Shown here: positions 10,969-24,292 of the stretch, one piece after another | Layout of the letters: the number at the start of each line of letters is the position of its first letter | How positions within the stretch are numbered: the first letter of the stretch is position 1 | Source: Erythrocercus mccallii | Taxonomy: Eukaryota; Chordata; Aves; Passeriformes; Dicruridae | DNA: 64,000 bases | Assembly (NCBI GenBank): GCA_013397435.1 | Contig: VZRG01000182.1 | Location: forward strand, 426,701 to 490,700 | Reading direction: 5' to 3' | Position numbers and translations under genes: made by a program | Notes under the pieces: model-generated | Seen by the model: the letters and a program-made list of their open reading frames with translations, nothing else | What the model was told of the DNA's origin: nothing | The model's database searches: none

Positions 10969-13949
10969 CAAGCAAGCCAGAAACGCCTGCAAAAGGGAAA
11001 GGACATACAAAGTTGCCTTATTTTTTCCTAGCACATGGGTGGAGAAGCACTTAAAGCAAGGTCAAATGTATTTTTCCATTAAAATCTCAGTTAAAATGTA
11101 AACAATTCTTAGGGTAACAACTACTGTTCATGACTCTGAGCTCTCTAGTGAGTGTGCTTTGAGGCCATATTGTCTTACTCTATTTTCTGGGTACAAACTT
11201 TTCTTATGATGAAAACCTTCTTAATAGTAAAGATGAACAAAGCCCAGCAGCCAATTTCTTGGTGTTAGCAAAACCACCTGGACATCTGATATGAGCTTGA
11301 ACAGCATCAGCCAGAGGATTTTCAACATGCTGGGCAATTGCTGAGGGCTTTGCCTTGAGAGGTACCCACCTTCATTCAGAACCATCTTCTTATCCACTGC
11401 TGAAGAGTGCGGATGGTCAAACAGGTTGGGAATCTCTAGATTAGAATAGAAATTCATTTAATACATTAAACATCTCCCTGCAGTCCACTCCAGACATCAG
11501 TGTTGGAGGAAGCTGCTCAGATGTGTCCTTGCTCATCAGCTCCTTTTTGGCCAGCCCCGAGGGCTGGGTGCTGTGCACGCCTTGGGAAACACCAAACTCT
11601 CATTGCAGAGTCACCAGTGCCAAAATTCAGGTTAGCCCTGTCCAGGGAATACAGACCTAAACACATGAAAAAAGCCAACTCTGCCATTCTGCCTTCCAGT
11701 AAAATCTGTGGTGGGGGAAAGAACTGAGCCTGATTCCCTGGAAATCAGCTTACATTCCTGAGCCTTCCCGCCTTTACACACACGGAGGATCTTAGACAAG
11801 AAAATTTATAGTTTATGCATAAAACGAAATAAAATCTCGGGTTGTATTTCTTGCATGATGTGCAGCAGTCCTCACGAGGAAACCCTGAGCTCCCACCATT
11901 AAGGATTAACCGTGAGAGAGGTTCAGTGAGGACAGTAGTGCTCTGTGGAGAACTGAATCGTTGTGGTCGGGGTTGGGTTGGTTTTTTTTTTCACTATTAT
12001 TTTTGAAGGAGAAAAACAATTGCAAGGTGGCCAGCCAGAGAGCCATGGGGAATCCTTCATGCTCAAGGTGTTAGTAGTAAAAGGCACAATAGGAAGCAGA
12101 TGTGCACAAAAACCAAATAAAACTTGCAGGCAGGAAGGACTACCTTGGGCTACGACTGTTCCTACTGTTACTAGTTAATGGGAACTCCACAAGGAATTAC
12201 TGATTTAATTACAGCTCACGGGCAACATGCTAGCTTATCCTTTTTAGATTTCTGCATTAGAGAAGCGTGTGTAGCAAATGTAGGCTTTTGCGTGGTTCCA
12301 CACCTCACAAGGAGGAGGAGACCTTTGATATTAAAAATATTCAGCGTGCAGGGGGCAGGCATGGTGCCAGCTGTCCAGGGAAGAGCAAAATGTCATGTGG
12401 GAACATCTTCCATGATAACAGGTGGGAGCTGGATCTGCCACAGAGGCTTGCCCCGTGCTGTAAGGTCAAGTGCTTGGGCTGAATTAGGATTACCCTAATT
12501 AATTTCTCTGTCATATCTCAGCAAAAATGGCAGGTTCTAGGTCGAGATACACTGAAATTATTATCGGATCTGGAAAAATGACTTAGAGTGAAATTTCAGG
12601 TCATTCCCAAGGTTATATGAATCAGTAATTGTTCCTAAAATAGGACTAAATCCATGACTTTTAGGCTGAAGAATGAAGGCTAAACCCAGGTTTCTAAGCT
12701 ATTTTAGAAGCCATTTTCCTGTTCAAATGATGAAAAAAAATTTAAATTTTTGGTTTGCAAGGGTATTGTAGGAAATGTAACCCAGAGATTTACCGTGGTT
12801 CCTGCTCCTCTCACTGACCTGGTCCAGAAAGGGAAAAGGCAGAAGAGTCAAAATAAAAAAAAAGTCTGCTGATATTAAACGGTCTCCTGAATGCAAAAGA
12901 TGCCGTTAGGAACATTAAAGGAAATTTATGTACAGCTCCTGTGTGTCAGGGCTCAAATTTTTCCAGAAACTTTATTGTTCAACCGGATGTGTCAGAAACG
13001 AAACTGAGTGCAACTGAATGCCAAGAAGCTGATGGTAAAGAGCATCTAGCACCATATATCACCCAGAAATCATTCCAGAGGGGATAAAGATATGCAACGA
13101 ATGGAAACAAAAAAGTAAGTTCCCCTATAAAATGGGCTTAGGAAGCACTTTTCTGTTATTTCTTACAAAAATTCTTCTTAGTAAAAGATTATGGGCTCTC
13201 AGTACGAATAAACATAAAGAGGAAAAAGGGGAATGTTGGATAGATTTTGATAGCAAGCAGTGTGACACATCAGTAGCAAAGGGTTGGGCACGTACCTGGG
13301 CAGGCACTCCTGGCAGGGAAGAGCACTGATCCACAGATTTCTGTCAATTAGGGAACACCCATATTGATGCATGTATCAGATATTTGAGCTTTTCCCCCCC
13401 ACGTGCAGACAGATTTTAGAGCATGGCTAAGAGATTTCCGTGTCAGGATTATTCTGACATTTGTTCCACATGAGATGGAAAAGGGCCAGGCTGGGAAAGC
13501 TGGAGGGAAGGAACATCCTTCCAGGCATTTGGGGCGTTGCAGAGGCTGCCCTCCCTGTGCTTTGCTTTGTTCCCTCAACATGAGAAGGAGGAGGGGGACG
13601 GCTCAGACCCACTCATCCCATTTGTCACCCTAATTCAATATTTGCTGCCTGGGTAATATGCAAATCAGAGAGTCCCTTGGGTGTTTTTCACACGTGTGCT
13701 GGGCTGGGTGGGGGAGCTGCCTGCTCTCCTGCCCTCCTGCACATTCCACAAGCCCTAGACGTGTGAGTGGTTTGTATAACTCTGTATGTGCAGTGTGGAA
13801 TCAGCTTTGGCAGCAACAAACGGGGTTTAGTTTGTCAGCAGCATCATATTAATACATGTATGTGTGTCAGTTTAGAAATATAAGTATATATTGGCAGCCT
13901 ATGAAGCTGTCTCAGGAGATTGCAAAGTCCTCATTTCTTCTCACTGACT
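10969..13949. other. Unique non-coding stretch
   Basis: No gene is recognised; the longest open frame is 106 codons (12178-12498, plus). A G-rich then T-rich tract lies at about 11969-11991. A small inverted repeat (AATTAGG/CCTAATT, five-base loop) lies at 12482-12500. No transposon sequence was recognised. Confidence 0.7.
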
Positions 13950-14080
13950 GCAGAGTGGCTTGGATTGGAAGGAACCTTTGGAGGTCATCTAGTCCAGCCT
14001 CAGTGAGATGAGCAGGGACATCTCCATCTAGACCAGGTTGCTCTCACACAGGTCTTTTCACACTGAACAAGCCCCAGGTA
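13950..14080 (-). mobile_element. CR1 LINE 3' fragment, antisense
   Basis: The reverse complement of an avian CR1 3' tail. It reads GAGTGGCTTGGATTGGAAGG, then GGAGGTCATCTAGTCCAGCC, then AGACCAGGTTGCTC, in the order expected for a minus-strand copy. The middle is diverged: GAGATGAGCAGGGACATCTCC replaces the usual CCATGGGCAGGGACA block. It may belong to a different CR1 subfamily from the copy at 15.3 kb. It is 5'-truncated and non-coding. Confidence 0.85.
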
Positions 14081-15254
14081 TCTTCTCAGGACCACTCAGT
14101 TAATGTATAGCAAAGGTAGTGGAAAGCTGTAACTGAGCAGCCTGTTTCATAGAACACACTGTCACACTGGAGATAATCATCATTTTGGCCAACAGCAGCG
14201 GGTCAAAATGCCTTCCTGAGTTTGTTTTTTGTTGATGCTTTGAATTATGTTTATTTAGAAGAGAAAGGATCCTAAGTGATATTTCCATTGCCACATGTTA
14301 GGCATTATAATCCACGAACAAACACCTAGACAGCCCAATTTTTGTCAAGGTTTCAAAATTCAAACAATAAACTGCTCCATCTCTATAGGTGACAAATGAA
14401 GAACTGAATTGGGATTGCTGTGTTGCTCTTAATTTAGTTTCGCAGATCCCTCCTGATAACCAAAGTGAACTCCAAAGGACAAAGTTCCCCAGGCAGCTGA
14501 TGCTCTCTGTGGATGTTGAACTGTACAGTTCAGCCTGCTGCACTGAATGGGGTGATATTTATTTCTCCCTCTTCTTAAACTGACTGAATGAATTAGGGTT
14601 CAAACTCTATATTTGCTCTCGAATTTCATCCCATTCCACTCTCATTGCAGCACAACATTTAAACATAAAATAAAATAGTAAACTCAATCTTTCCGAGTCT
14701 GTGGCTTGTTGACATTGAACCTCACACAGTCCTTACACCGTCTGCTTGGGACGACATGGCGCTATTAGATCAACAATACCAGCTGGTTTTTTAATTCTCC
14801 TGGGAGCCAAATTTTAAATAAAGCTAAATATTAGGTCTGTGCTTAGATCTGTTCTATAAATATTGTCATTAATTTAGTAGACATTTGTTTTGAGGGGTTT
14901 TTTTTACATTTAATTTTTATTGTTGATCTTTGCAATCTTGCATTTGTCATTGTTTTTTAAGGTATTCATAATAAGTGTTTTGTTTAGCATACTTCTGTGG
15001 TGCAATTTTTCTGTCACGATTAGATGTTTCTAATCTGCTCTGGGGTTTGTTTGCTTTGTCTCTGTAGTAATTTCAATTGCAGGACCACATTCTATTTGTC
15101 ACTGAGTGTCAGAAAGAGCAGGGGGCTGAGACTTGAAAGGATTTGGAATAATTTGCCTTGTTCTGGGTGTTTCAGTGATGCTTTTTGACCCTCTCCCCCA
15201 CCAAATCACTTGCATCTGTGATCTGAAGTGTTATGAGCTCTCAAATGGGCAGCA
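14081..15254. other. Unique AT-rich stretch between two CR1 copies
   Basis: No gene is seen. A G4T8 tract lies at about 14894-14905. The rest is AT-rich sequence with no recognised repeats. Confidence 0.7.
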
Positions 15255-15640
15255 AGAATCATGGGATGATTTGGGTTGGGAGGGACATTAGGGATTGTTT
15301 AGCTCCAACCCCCTGCCATGGGCAGGGACACCTTCCACTAGACCAGGTTGCTCAGAGCCCCATCCAACCTGGCCTTGAACACTGCCAGGGATGAAGCATC
15401 TTCTCTGGAAACCTGTGCCAGGGCCTCACCACCCTCACTGTGATGAATTTCTTCCTAATATCCAATCTAACCCTGCGGTCTGTCAGTTTAAAGCCATTCC
15501 CCTTGTCCTGCCACCCCAGGCCCTTGTAAAGAGTCCCCCTTCAACACTCCTGTTGCCCCTTCAGGTGCTGAAGGGCCTCTAAGGGTTCCCTGGAGCCTTC
15601 TCTTCTCCAGCGCTAACACCTGCAGCTCTCTCAGCCATGG
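15255..15640 (-). mobile_element. CR1 LINE 3' fragment, antisense (long)
   Basis: A well-preserved minus-strand CR1 of about 385 bp. From left to right it shows AATCATGGGATGATTTGGG, CCCCCTGCCATGGGCAGGGA, AGACCAGGTTGCTCAGAG, CATCCAACCTGGCCTTGAAC, CTCACCACCCTCACTG, ATTTCTTCCTAATATCCAAT, AGTTTAAAGCCATTCCCCTT and GAGCCTTCTCTTCTCCAG. This order matches the 3' end of CR1 read backwards, including the last part of ORF2. The good preservation suggests a relatively young insertion. It is 5'-truncated at about 15640. A 63-codon frame in the opposite sense is an artefact. Confidence 0.95.
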
Positions 15641-15794
15641 TGTGTGTGTTCTCTCAGAAGCTGGCAGAGTGGGTCAGTATGACGACACATGATGGAAGAA
15701 AGAAAACCACGAGTACCTAAGACTAATGGTGATTTGCTACAGAGAAATGGCTTTCAGGCATGAAGATGCTGAGGAGTAATCAGCATTTACTACC

Positions 15795-16335
15795 AGCAGA
15801 CGAGGTATTTTCATAGCACAGCTGCTAACGGGCCCAGAATGATCTGAATTATTTAACGCAGAGCTCACGTACTCTACGTGGATTTGCCCCGCGCGCTCGC
15901 TGCGTTTCTTTGGCAAGACTGTATCAGGTCACACAAGCACCAGAGAAACCATAGCAGTGCCTTCCTGCCATTGTGCACCAGGAAGGGCCGGCTGAACGCC
16001 TGCAGTTTCCCTCCCCCAGCTCTGGATGCGTTGTTTTTAAACAGTCAGAGTAACGGGAACAGAAAACTGCTCCTCTGCAGGGTAGGAACCACGGCTGGCT
16101 TACGGCACAAGCAGATCCCGCCGCAGCCTCTTCAAGCTGGTACCAGCACCTGCTCCACCAGTGCTGTAATCCGACATTCTTACTGCACTAAAAGTGGAAA
16201 AATAACCCCACCTTGAAGTCAGAGAGGCTGAAGGCTGAAAATCTGAGGCCAGATGCGTTAAGACCCTTCTGTGCCTGAAAATCAACGTGAAAATTATTCA
16301 GCCCTTGCATCCCTTCACAAATCTTTCGGTCCAGG
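15795..16335. promoter_or_regulatory. CpG-retaining block, candidate regulatory element
   Basis: About 22 CpGs in 540 bp, including a tight CCCGCGCGCTCGCTGCG cluster at about 15888-15905 and CACGTACTCTACGTG just upstream. Surrounding DNA is CpG-poor. It begins about 150 bp to the right of the CR1 copy, and no CR1 similarity continues into it. It could be a small CpG island, an enhancer or an unannotated first exon. A 112-codon plus-strand frame (15878-16216) lies inside but is not recognised, so no gene is called. Confidence 0.35.
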
Positions 16336-19297
16336 ACATGTGAAGGGATGAAGCTCTGGCTTCACATGCCACAGTGAGCTACTATTCCCCCAGAGCTGAA
16401 ATACTCTCTGTCTATGCTGTTTCCTGGAAGATTAAGTTATCATTTTGGGCTGGAAGGTTGTAATTTGCAAGGCTTCGCCAGAGATAACTGGGTTTTGTTT
16501 GTTTCTGCCTCAAATGGGAATGTGGATATGACTTAGCCACAGAAAACAGTATAATTTCCAAAGCACTAGGGAGGATGAAGGACAGTAGTGTTAGAAGAGA
16601 TGGTGATGTTCTAAGCTTGATATTCCCACCATTTATACCACAGTAAATCCACAGGAATTGTGATTTTTCTCTCAAGTGCAGAGAGACACACCATCTTGAA
16701 AAATCTATGAAACTGTGGGAGGAAAAATGTCAGGGAAAGGGCACTGAACAAGAGATGTGAAGGGCTTTATGTAGGAAAAAAATTAAGAAATAAAGCCTGT
16801 GTGTTGGATGGTTTGAAATGTCAGATAGTTTATACTCATTGATTAAAGGTACACTCAGTATACCCCAAATACATGTGAGACTCATCTGGAATTAGTGATA
16901 TGTTCCACTGCATAAAGCAACTATGGAAAGAACTTGATATCAGATTTTTGAGGCAAATTAGAAAAATAAGGGATTTTCTGCCTGTGATTTGACTGGCTGC
17001 CAAATAATTCTTGAATATATGCAGTTTCACAGTCCAGATAGAGAAATAGGTTTATCGAGTTAATTATTACTTGTTATGAAAAATAAATAGGTGTTTTATT
17101 ACATTTTTTTATATAAAATCATGACTAAAACAAATGGAGGAAATTCTGAATACACCCTAATACAGAAAAATGCAATTGACCACTTGTGTGTCAGGCAACA
17201 TATTTTCATGTGCATGTTTTGGTCCCATTTTTTTATAAGCATTTGAAGTATAAAAAGGAATGAAATAGTGACAGAAATGTTTTAACCAGATTGCTTTGCA
17301 GAGGTATGTGCTAGAGAGTTTTCCCACTGTGCAGAGGGTGATGAAAGCCTCTCAGACAGATACAGTGGGTCTCTGAGTAGGAGCTGCACTCTTCTGCCTT
17401 GCAAAAGCACCTCCAAGACTGTGGACACTACAGAAAACAAATATCTTATACTTACTTTGCTAATTGGTCAGGCTGTTTTGGGGGTAAAAGCATCTCATGT
17501 CCTGAACCTTTTGTTTCTCAGTCTCTTTCAGCCACATCCTCCTGTTTGTCATGTTTGTAGAGAGAAGTTCCAAATAGCTTTGGCAAAGGTTCCTAGAAGC
17601 ACTGTTTTCAGGTTTGAAAGGTCCTCTCTGGGAACACCCTTGTCCCCCTGAGCTGCCTAAAGTGGGGCTTTTGAGGCTCCAGCCTTACACAGTCTTGTTT
17701 TTTGTAATGCTTAAGTTTTGGAAAAAAGAAGCAGAAAATATCTGTCTAATGAACTGCACCCAAGACTTAAAGACAACCCAGATTAGACACTGTAATTAAA
17801 TCCTTAGCCTGAAAAATCCATGCTAAGCCTCTGAGCAGCATCAGCAACAACAGGAAAAAGCTTTTCCTCTCTGTACCTCCAGCACTTAAACTTGGGAAAG
17901 GCTTTTACTGGTGAGGCTGAAGTGGGATTTAGCACTAAAGGCCAGAGCAAAAAGGGTGTCGTGAAGGTAGGCTGATAAATCAGACAATTTATTCCAGCTG
18001 CGGATTTGGCTTCTAATAAATTGTTAGTTTTACGGAGACATATTAAAATAATAAAAGTCAGTGAATCAGCAATCTTCACAGCAACCCAAGTTACAGAAAG
18101 TTCAATCCCCATAAGAAGCTCTCTTTCTCCAAACATTTGGACATCATCTCTGTCTGCTGCGCCTTTTTGAGTTTCCCCTTTCTAACTCTGAGCAAATTAC
18201 TGCATGGAGCTACTTCCATGTGTCAGAGCCAGTGCTGAGCAGCAGCTGCAGCCAGGATCCACCAGCACTGCACCAGCCTGGTGCAGCCAGGGAAGAAGCG
18301 AGCTGCTGTCAAGAGGATCCTCTTCTCTGGCTGTTTGCACGAAAAATCTTAATTTTCCGAAAAGTGCAATGCTTCCCTCCATCTTACTCACCCCCAAACA
18401 GCAAAATTTAACCAAATAAATGGCTTTTCCTGTGGGAATTATCTTCTTTCTATTGCAGGAATTGTCTGCAAGTAAGTGAGGGGAGAACAAGGGGGTCTGT
18501 CAGACAGTGAACACTGGCAGTATTAGCAGGGAGCAGCCCTGGGTATCTCAGTGTTCTGCTGGGGTTGTCTGAAAAGTCCCTTCAAACTGATGGTTGTACC
18601 TTCTCCTGAGTAAGATTTGTCCAGGGGAAAAAAAACCAACAAAAAAGTCTCCAGTGCTTGTGATGCTTGGTAATACAGATATGTAGATCTTGGGAGAAAG
18701 AGCTCTTAATTGGAATTTGAAATTTGCCCCAGATGTGTTGGGAAAGTAAGGGACTATGTTAATTATCAGAATTCTTCTCCCACTGTTTGCACCTTTTTTG
18801 GCTTACACGTAATGGTTGGGTTCTGCTTTTGAAATGGAAGCAAAGAGCTGTGAGTGAAGTCGCACACGTGACACATCAGTGGAAATAATTTTAAAAAGCA
18901 GCTAATTTTAGAATAAAAATCATTGGTGTCCCCTTTCACTCTGTTTTCAGCAGCTAATCACTTTTAATGAAAACATCTTTGATGGATAGGAGAAACTAGC
19001 TGGCAACTAAACTGGAGGAAGTTGACAGTGAATACATTAGCTGGGGAGAGTCATCTGTTCTGTAGCTCTTTAGCAAGTGACCATATATTTTAAATTTATG
19101 TTACATCAGAGCGGGTAAAATTGTTGAACAGCTCTGCTGAGTGTATTGAAGTCGGCTCATGAATGTTGTAAGCAGAGATATTTGTTCATGTTAACCAGAC
19201 AGAAACATTATATTTAGTGTTGCTGTGGCTTAAATCCATCTGTCCTGACACACAGAAAGGAAGCTTAAATATGGTCTGTGTTTACAACAGTAAAACT
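16336..19297. other. Unique non-coding stretch
   Basis: No gene is recognised; the longest open frame is 110 codons (17804-18136, minus). The part from about 18840 to 19260 is rich in motif-like strings (CACACGTGACA, AGCAGCTAATCAC, ACATCTTTGATGG) and contains no repeats, so it may be a conserved non-coding element. This is a guess from appearance only. Confidence 0.65.
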
Positions 19298-19316
19298 CTG
19301 TGTGTGTGTGTGTGTA
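19298..19316. repeat. Short (GT)n microsatellite
   Basis: About eight GT dinucleotides in a row, below the length usually strongly polymorphic. Confidence 0.9.
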
Positions 19317-22300
19317 TTTACATGCATAAATTAAACAGAAAAAAAATGTAGGGATTATGACTGCTAAATCCAGGTATTATATTGGCTTATGGACTGGCAG
19401 TAATACATACATTTAAGAGAGCCTGTGTGGGATATTTTTTAATACGTGTTTGTGAAGTCAACTAAAATAATGGTTGCAGCAGTGGGTTTTCTCACAAAAA
19501 CTGACTTGTCATGCTCCTGACATATTTCTGTTACCCAATGGCATCATCGGTACAAGCCTTATCTAGATTTCTCCTGCCCATGTCTCATTTTTTTCCCCAA
19601 AATTTATCTACTCTGAGTGAATGTGAGCTATGAGTTTTAGTTATGGCTAATGAATGAAGAGGAGGGGGAAAGAAACCAAGTGTTGTTTTTCCATAATTTC
19701 TTCACATATTTAAATTTTTAGAGACAATCAAAACGTTTTCTTGTTAGTTATAGGTGAAGAAAAGTCAGTATCGGGTTCTCCTGAAAATAGAAAGACTTGT
19801 TGCGGGTTTCTTTGCAGTTCGATACTTTGCAGAGGTTTTCTTATGTGGTAAGAGGACAGATGATGTTTAGACTTAACTGGGACACATGGAACAGAAGCAG
19901 AAGTCCCTGTTTTGGTTAAATAAAATTGTTTGTGTATCATGATGAGCCAGGTGACTGAATTCTCATTATGTTATTTAATTTAAAGAATAACTGTTGGAGA
20001 AATACCACAGGAAGAGCTGTTTAGAAGAAGCTACCTGGTGCAATGACATATATTACTCTTCAACTAAAGAAAAAGTTATTAAAAGCTGAAGATCACTCCT
20101 TTTCCAAGCCAGCCCTAAACCTCGTAGCAGCAGCAAAAGAGAGGCCAGCCATCCCCACAGAATCCCCTGACCCACATCATTAATCAGGGCCATAATATTG
20201 AAATAAACCTGCATTTGGAGACCTGCCAGCCACGCCAGAGCCCATCTCCGTGGCTGTGTGGGTGCAGCACTGGGGTTGCAAATGCCAGATGGGAATGAAG
20301 CAGACAGCAAGCAGTCAGGGAGGTGTGATGGCTGGCCAGTCCTCTCCTGGAGGACTCTAAGTGCATTCAATATTCTACAGAGCCAAGGGATTCATCTTGG
20401 GATTTATTGGCTTTGCAGTGACGAGTGGATGCAGTAGGGAAATGATGAGCGGAAAAAAAACGGAGCAATTAAAGTCATGAAATATGACTGCAACCGCCCA
20501 GCCTACACCTTCCCCCAAATAAATAAAACTGACTTCAAGTCAGAGATGGGAGCCAAGAAGTTGTGGAGAGGGTAAAAAAAAATGAAAAAAAAAAAGCATC
20601 CCTTCCATCTGGGCATGGGATTTATATCCATAATCTCTGAGGAAACCAAATGAGTGAAGGATGCATTTTTCATCCCTCTCCCGCCCTGAGAACTGCAATT
20701 GTGGTAGAGGTTCCTACCCACTTTCACGTGGGAACGGAGAGCGAGGTCCACCAATGAGTGAGGGGCCTTGTGTTCAGTATTCCCTGGAGGACAGAAAAGA
20801 TGGAACCAGTAAAGCCCCATCAGGTTTCTTTATTTCTGTTGGAATGTGGGAAACTGAGCTTTTAGGTATTGTGAAATCTCAGCTCCTTCTACCCAATGAA
20901 CTTAGAAGAATTTATTGCAAGAAGAGATGATATTGAGGTTCAGTTTTATTTGTGTTCAAAGATCTGGTTTTGAACTTGGCAGGACAAATTTTTTGCAGGG
21001 TTTGGCTGTTCTTGCAGAACCTAATCCAAAGCCCATTGAAGTCAGGACAAATCTCTCCCTAGACTCCAGTGAATTCTGGGTCAGACCCCTACAGTAACAT
21101 TGATTCTGATGGTTGCAGAGGTTGAGATTTTATTACTGCAATCAACATAAAATATGTCTGGCTTTCATTTTAGATATTTCCCTCTTTGTTTTGCATAGAG
21201 TTCAAGAAATAATAATGTTTACTTTTTCTGGGGAAAATATTTATTTATCACTACACAAAATTACGAAGTATAATTATTGTTATATGAAGTTGCAGAGAAT
21301 TCCATGAAAAAATGCACTGTACATTTCTCTTGCTTAATTTCCTCATGTCTTCTGATGTTTATTCCATTTTTACAGTACAAGACATGCAGTTTTTAATTCT
21401 TTTTCCAGATGAAGATTTTCCCCCAGAAAAGAAAATAACATAAGCAGAGACTACGACAGACTTCATCCAGGCTGAAATTCTAATTCTGCGTATGATTCTG
21501 GCTATAGTTTTACTGACATGAATATTGGTGAAATTTGCACTCAATACATGGCTATCATTGAATATAAATTAGGGTCTGCTGAGCCATTTTGAGGCCATTG
21601 TAGAGTTTACACCACGTCAAAGAGCACAAGCAGGTGGTCCTTCCCTCATAGGAGGTCTGGGACAATAATAGGGCTTTTTTGCTGTTTATGGACACATTTA
21701 TTTTTAAGGAGCTTTGTTAAGCTCTAACAACTTAAGGTTTAACTTTTAAAAAAATTTTATTTGACTTGATCTCAAAAAAAAAAAGTTGTTAGTCTTTTTT
21801 CTTCTTTAATTCTGGTATTTGACAGTTAATTATCAAGCTAGAATTCTACTACAAAATTATTATTTTCTTTTTTTTAAATTTAATGAATACTTTTTTATTT
21901 TTAATTGGGATACAAAATCCCTTTTTTCGTTTGGGGTTTAAATCTTCTCGGGCCACATTCCAATCCCTGTGCCTTCTACTCACTCAGGTGACTCCAGTAA
22001 TCAGTGCCTTAACATTTTGAGGTTTGCAATTTCAGATCCAAAATCATTAAACAGGGATTTCTGGAAGGTGTGAGAGGTTGTAGAAACTGCAAATGTTCTT
22101 TTGTCTTACAGTCTCAAAATCTGTACCACGCAAATAATGGGTAGAAGTATTCCGCATCTGGAATGACAAATTTATGTAGGTGAAATTGCCATATTGTGAA
22201 TATTTTTGGTAAGAAAGGTGAGGTGACTTTATACCCGGTCGTACTTAATCCCCAAGGTTACTTTCAGATGGAAGAAAGACAGAGTATTTGTATAAAAGTG

Positions 22301-23884
22301 TTGTGCTGCTCAAGAAGTGATGGATAGTGCTGCTATAAATTCAAATCACCCAGCCTTTGATTTATTCAGGAATTTTCAAGTGTACGGCAATATATATTTC
22401 TAATTTCCACTGAGGATGAATTTGGTGAAAGGAAAGAGAAATTATTTGCTAAAAGTATAAGCTGGAATGAGGTGGTGGATGCCAATGTTAACACTCCTAA
22501 AGAAGAGTTGTTTCCTGAATTAGGCTGCAGAGCAAGGAGCACTTTCGGCGCTGAATTGCCAGAGCTGCTGACAGACAGTTCCCTTACAGGAGGACTGGTG
22601 GGTTTGATTAAAAGCTGCTGATGAGAGCTTTCGCTGCCAGTCCTACCAGAGCTCCTGCCCTCCTCAGCAGCCTCCTGACTGAGGAGACAGCAGCCAGCAG
22701 GGAAGGAGGCTGTGGGTATCCCTCTACCCCTTCTGGTTCCTCAGAGGATTATGGAAAAGAAATTATGAATTGCAGCTGCATCAATATGGAAAGTGACAGT
22801 CACTGTGATGGAAGGTGTTCAGTTAGCTCAGAGCTCTGCATTTCAAGCAAGGAATAAAAAGGCACCTGAGTTATAGACAGCTGAATATCCCCATTATCCC
22901 CAGCTCCAAATATCGTAATCTGGGCGTGAATAGCACTTTTCAGCTGAGAAGCTGAAGTGGCTCAAAGATATTAACAGATTCCCTCCATCACTTATGGAGA
23001 CAGGAAGCAGTATTATTGCATCTGGGATCTGGGGGAGACTGAGATACCTCAGAGCCAGTTTGTTCAGGCTGGCAGGGGGGATAAAGCCGTGAGGACCGTC
23101 CTCGGTGGCTGAACCCTTGCTGCATACTCTTCCTTAGTCTCTCCTGGTCTTTCACAGCACATTCTTGATTAAAAAAAAAGAAACACTTTCTCACATGTCA
23201 GACTGTAGTAAGGGTCATGTGAGGCATGGGGTGACCCTTGCTGACCAGCAGACAAGGGCTGTGCATGACCATGACTGAATTCAATGTATTCAATTTACAA
23301 CTCTGTACAGCGAGTACAACCTCAGCATAAGGCACTGTGACCACAGTGTGCTCTCTTATTACTCAAAGAGGTGCAAGACAAGGTCAAGCTCTTAGAATTG
23401 CAGTCATGTTTTTAGAAATTGTTTTATTTTTTATTGCTGCTGTGAGGGATACCAATAAAGCCAGTCTAAGCACATAGGAATTTCATCTTTGCCTCTACCC
23501 TAAAATATTTAAATTTCCTTGAAACTCTAACTCATAAGGAACAGAAAGCCCACACCATGGTGAACTTTCTAGCCTGTTGTAGGGTACTATTAGGCTTCTC
23601 TTAAGCCTGGTCAGCAAAGAGATCTGCAGCTGATCTCTGCATATAAAGAAAAGAAAATAGCTGGTGTCAGGGCTGGCTTCAATGTGCTTTAACCTTGGGA
23701 GAAAGACTAGGAAAACAGAAATGCAGTGAGGGAAAAACCTGTTGCTGTCAGTGTTTAAAGTGCAGAGGTCATAGCCAACCCCTCTACCAAAACCTCACAT
23801 CCACAGCTGCTTGTTTCTTTTGAGAATTTCCAGACAATGGCAGTGCATTGGTCTAAATTTCTGGATCACCCACAGTTTCTTACA
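19317..23884. other. Unique AT-rich stretch
   Basis: No gene or transposon is recognised. Open frames reach 105 codons (20053-20370 and 20503-20820, both minus) without recognisable products. A and T homopolymer runs occur at about 20575-20596 and 21773-21784. The 21.7-21.9 kb part is especially AT-rich. Confidence 0.7.
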
Positions 23885-24292
23885 GCATCCATCAGCAAAT
23901 GGAGGGTCTGGAGCACAAGTCTGGTGAGGAGTAGCTGAGGGATGTGAGGCTGTTCAGCCTGGATAAGAGGAGTCTCAGGGGGCTGTTCTCACTCCCTGCA
24001 TCCACCTGCAAGGAGGCTGTAGCCAGGTGGGGATTGGTCTCCTCTCCCAGCTAACAAGAGACAGGACAAGAGGAAACAATTGCAAGTTGTGCTAGGGAGG
24101 TTTAGATTGGATGTTAGGAGAAAAATCTTCAGTGGAAGAGTGGTCAGGCAATGGAACAGAGAAATGGTGGAGTGGCCATCCCTGGAAGTGTTCATCCTGC
24201 TGGGGACATGCTTTAATGGTGGGTTTGGCAGTGCTGGCTTAGTTTGACTCATTGATCTTCAGAGTTGTTTCAAACCTCTCCAATTCTATTCC
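23885..24292 (+). mobile_element. CR1 LINE fragment with decayed ORF2 C-terminus
   Basis: The longest CR1 piece in the window, about 400 bp in sense orientation. It starts inside the region coding the end of ORF2, downstream of the reverse transcriptase domain. Recognisable blocks are GGTCTGGAGCACAAGTCTGG, GGCTGTTCAGCCTGGATAAG, GAGACAGGACAAGAGGAAAC, GGGAGGTTTAGATTGGATGT, TGGCCATCCCTGGAAGTGTT and GGGACATGCTTTAATGGTGG, with a CCAATTCTATT end. The frame around 23911 holds an in-frame TAG at 23932-23934, and the block after CTCAGGGGG is deleted or scrambled, so it cannot encode protein. The ACATGCTTTAATGGTGG tail places it in the same CR1 group as the copy at 36.4 kb and apart from the one at 15.3 kb. 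Confidence 0.93.

Noticed and set aside
12482..12500. AATTAGG/CCTAATT palindrome
   Set aside because: A 7-bp stem is expected many times by chance in AT-rich DNA of this length.
15391..15582. 63-codon frame, plus strand
   Set aside because: It lies wholly inside a minus-strand CR1 copy and reads the element backwards.
23989..24252. 87-codon frame, minus strand
   Set aside because: Antisense reading of the CR1 ORF2 remnant.
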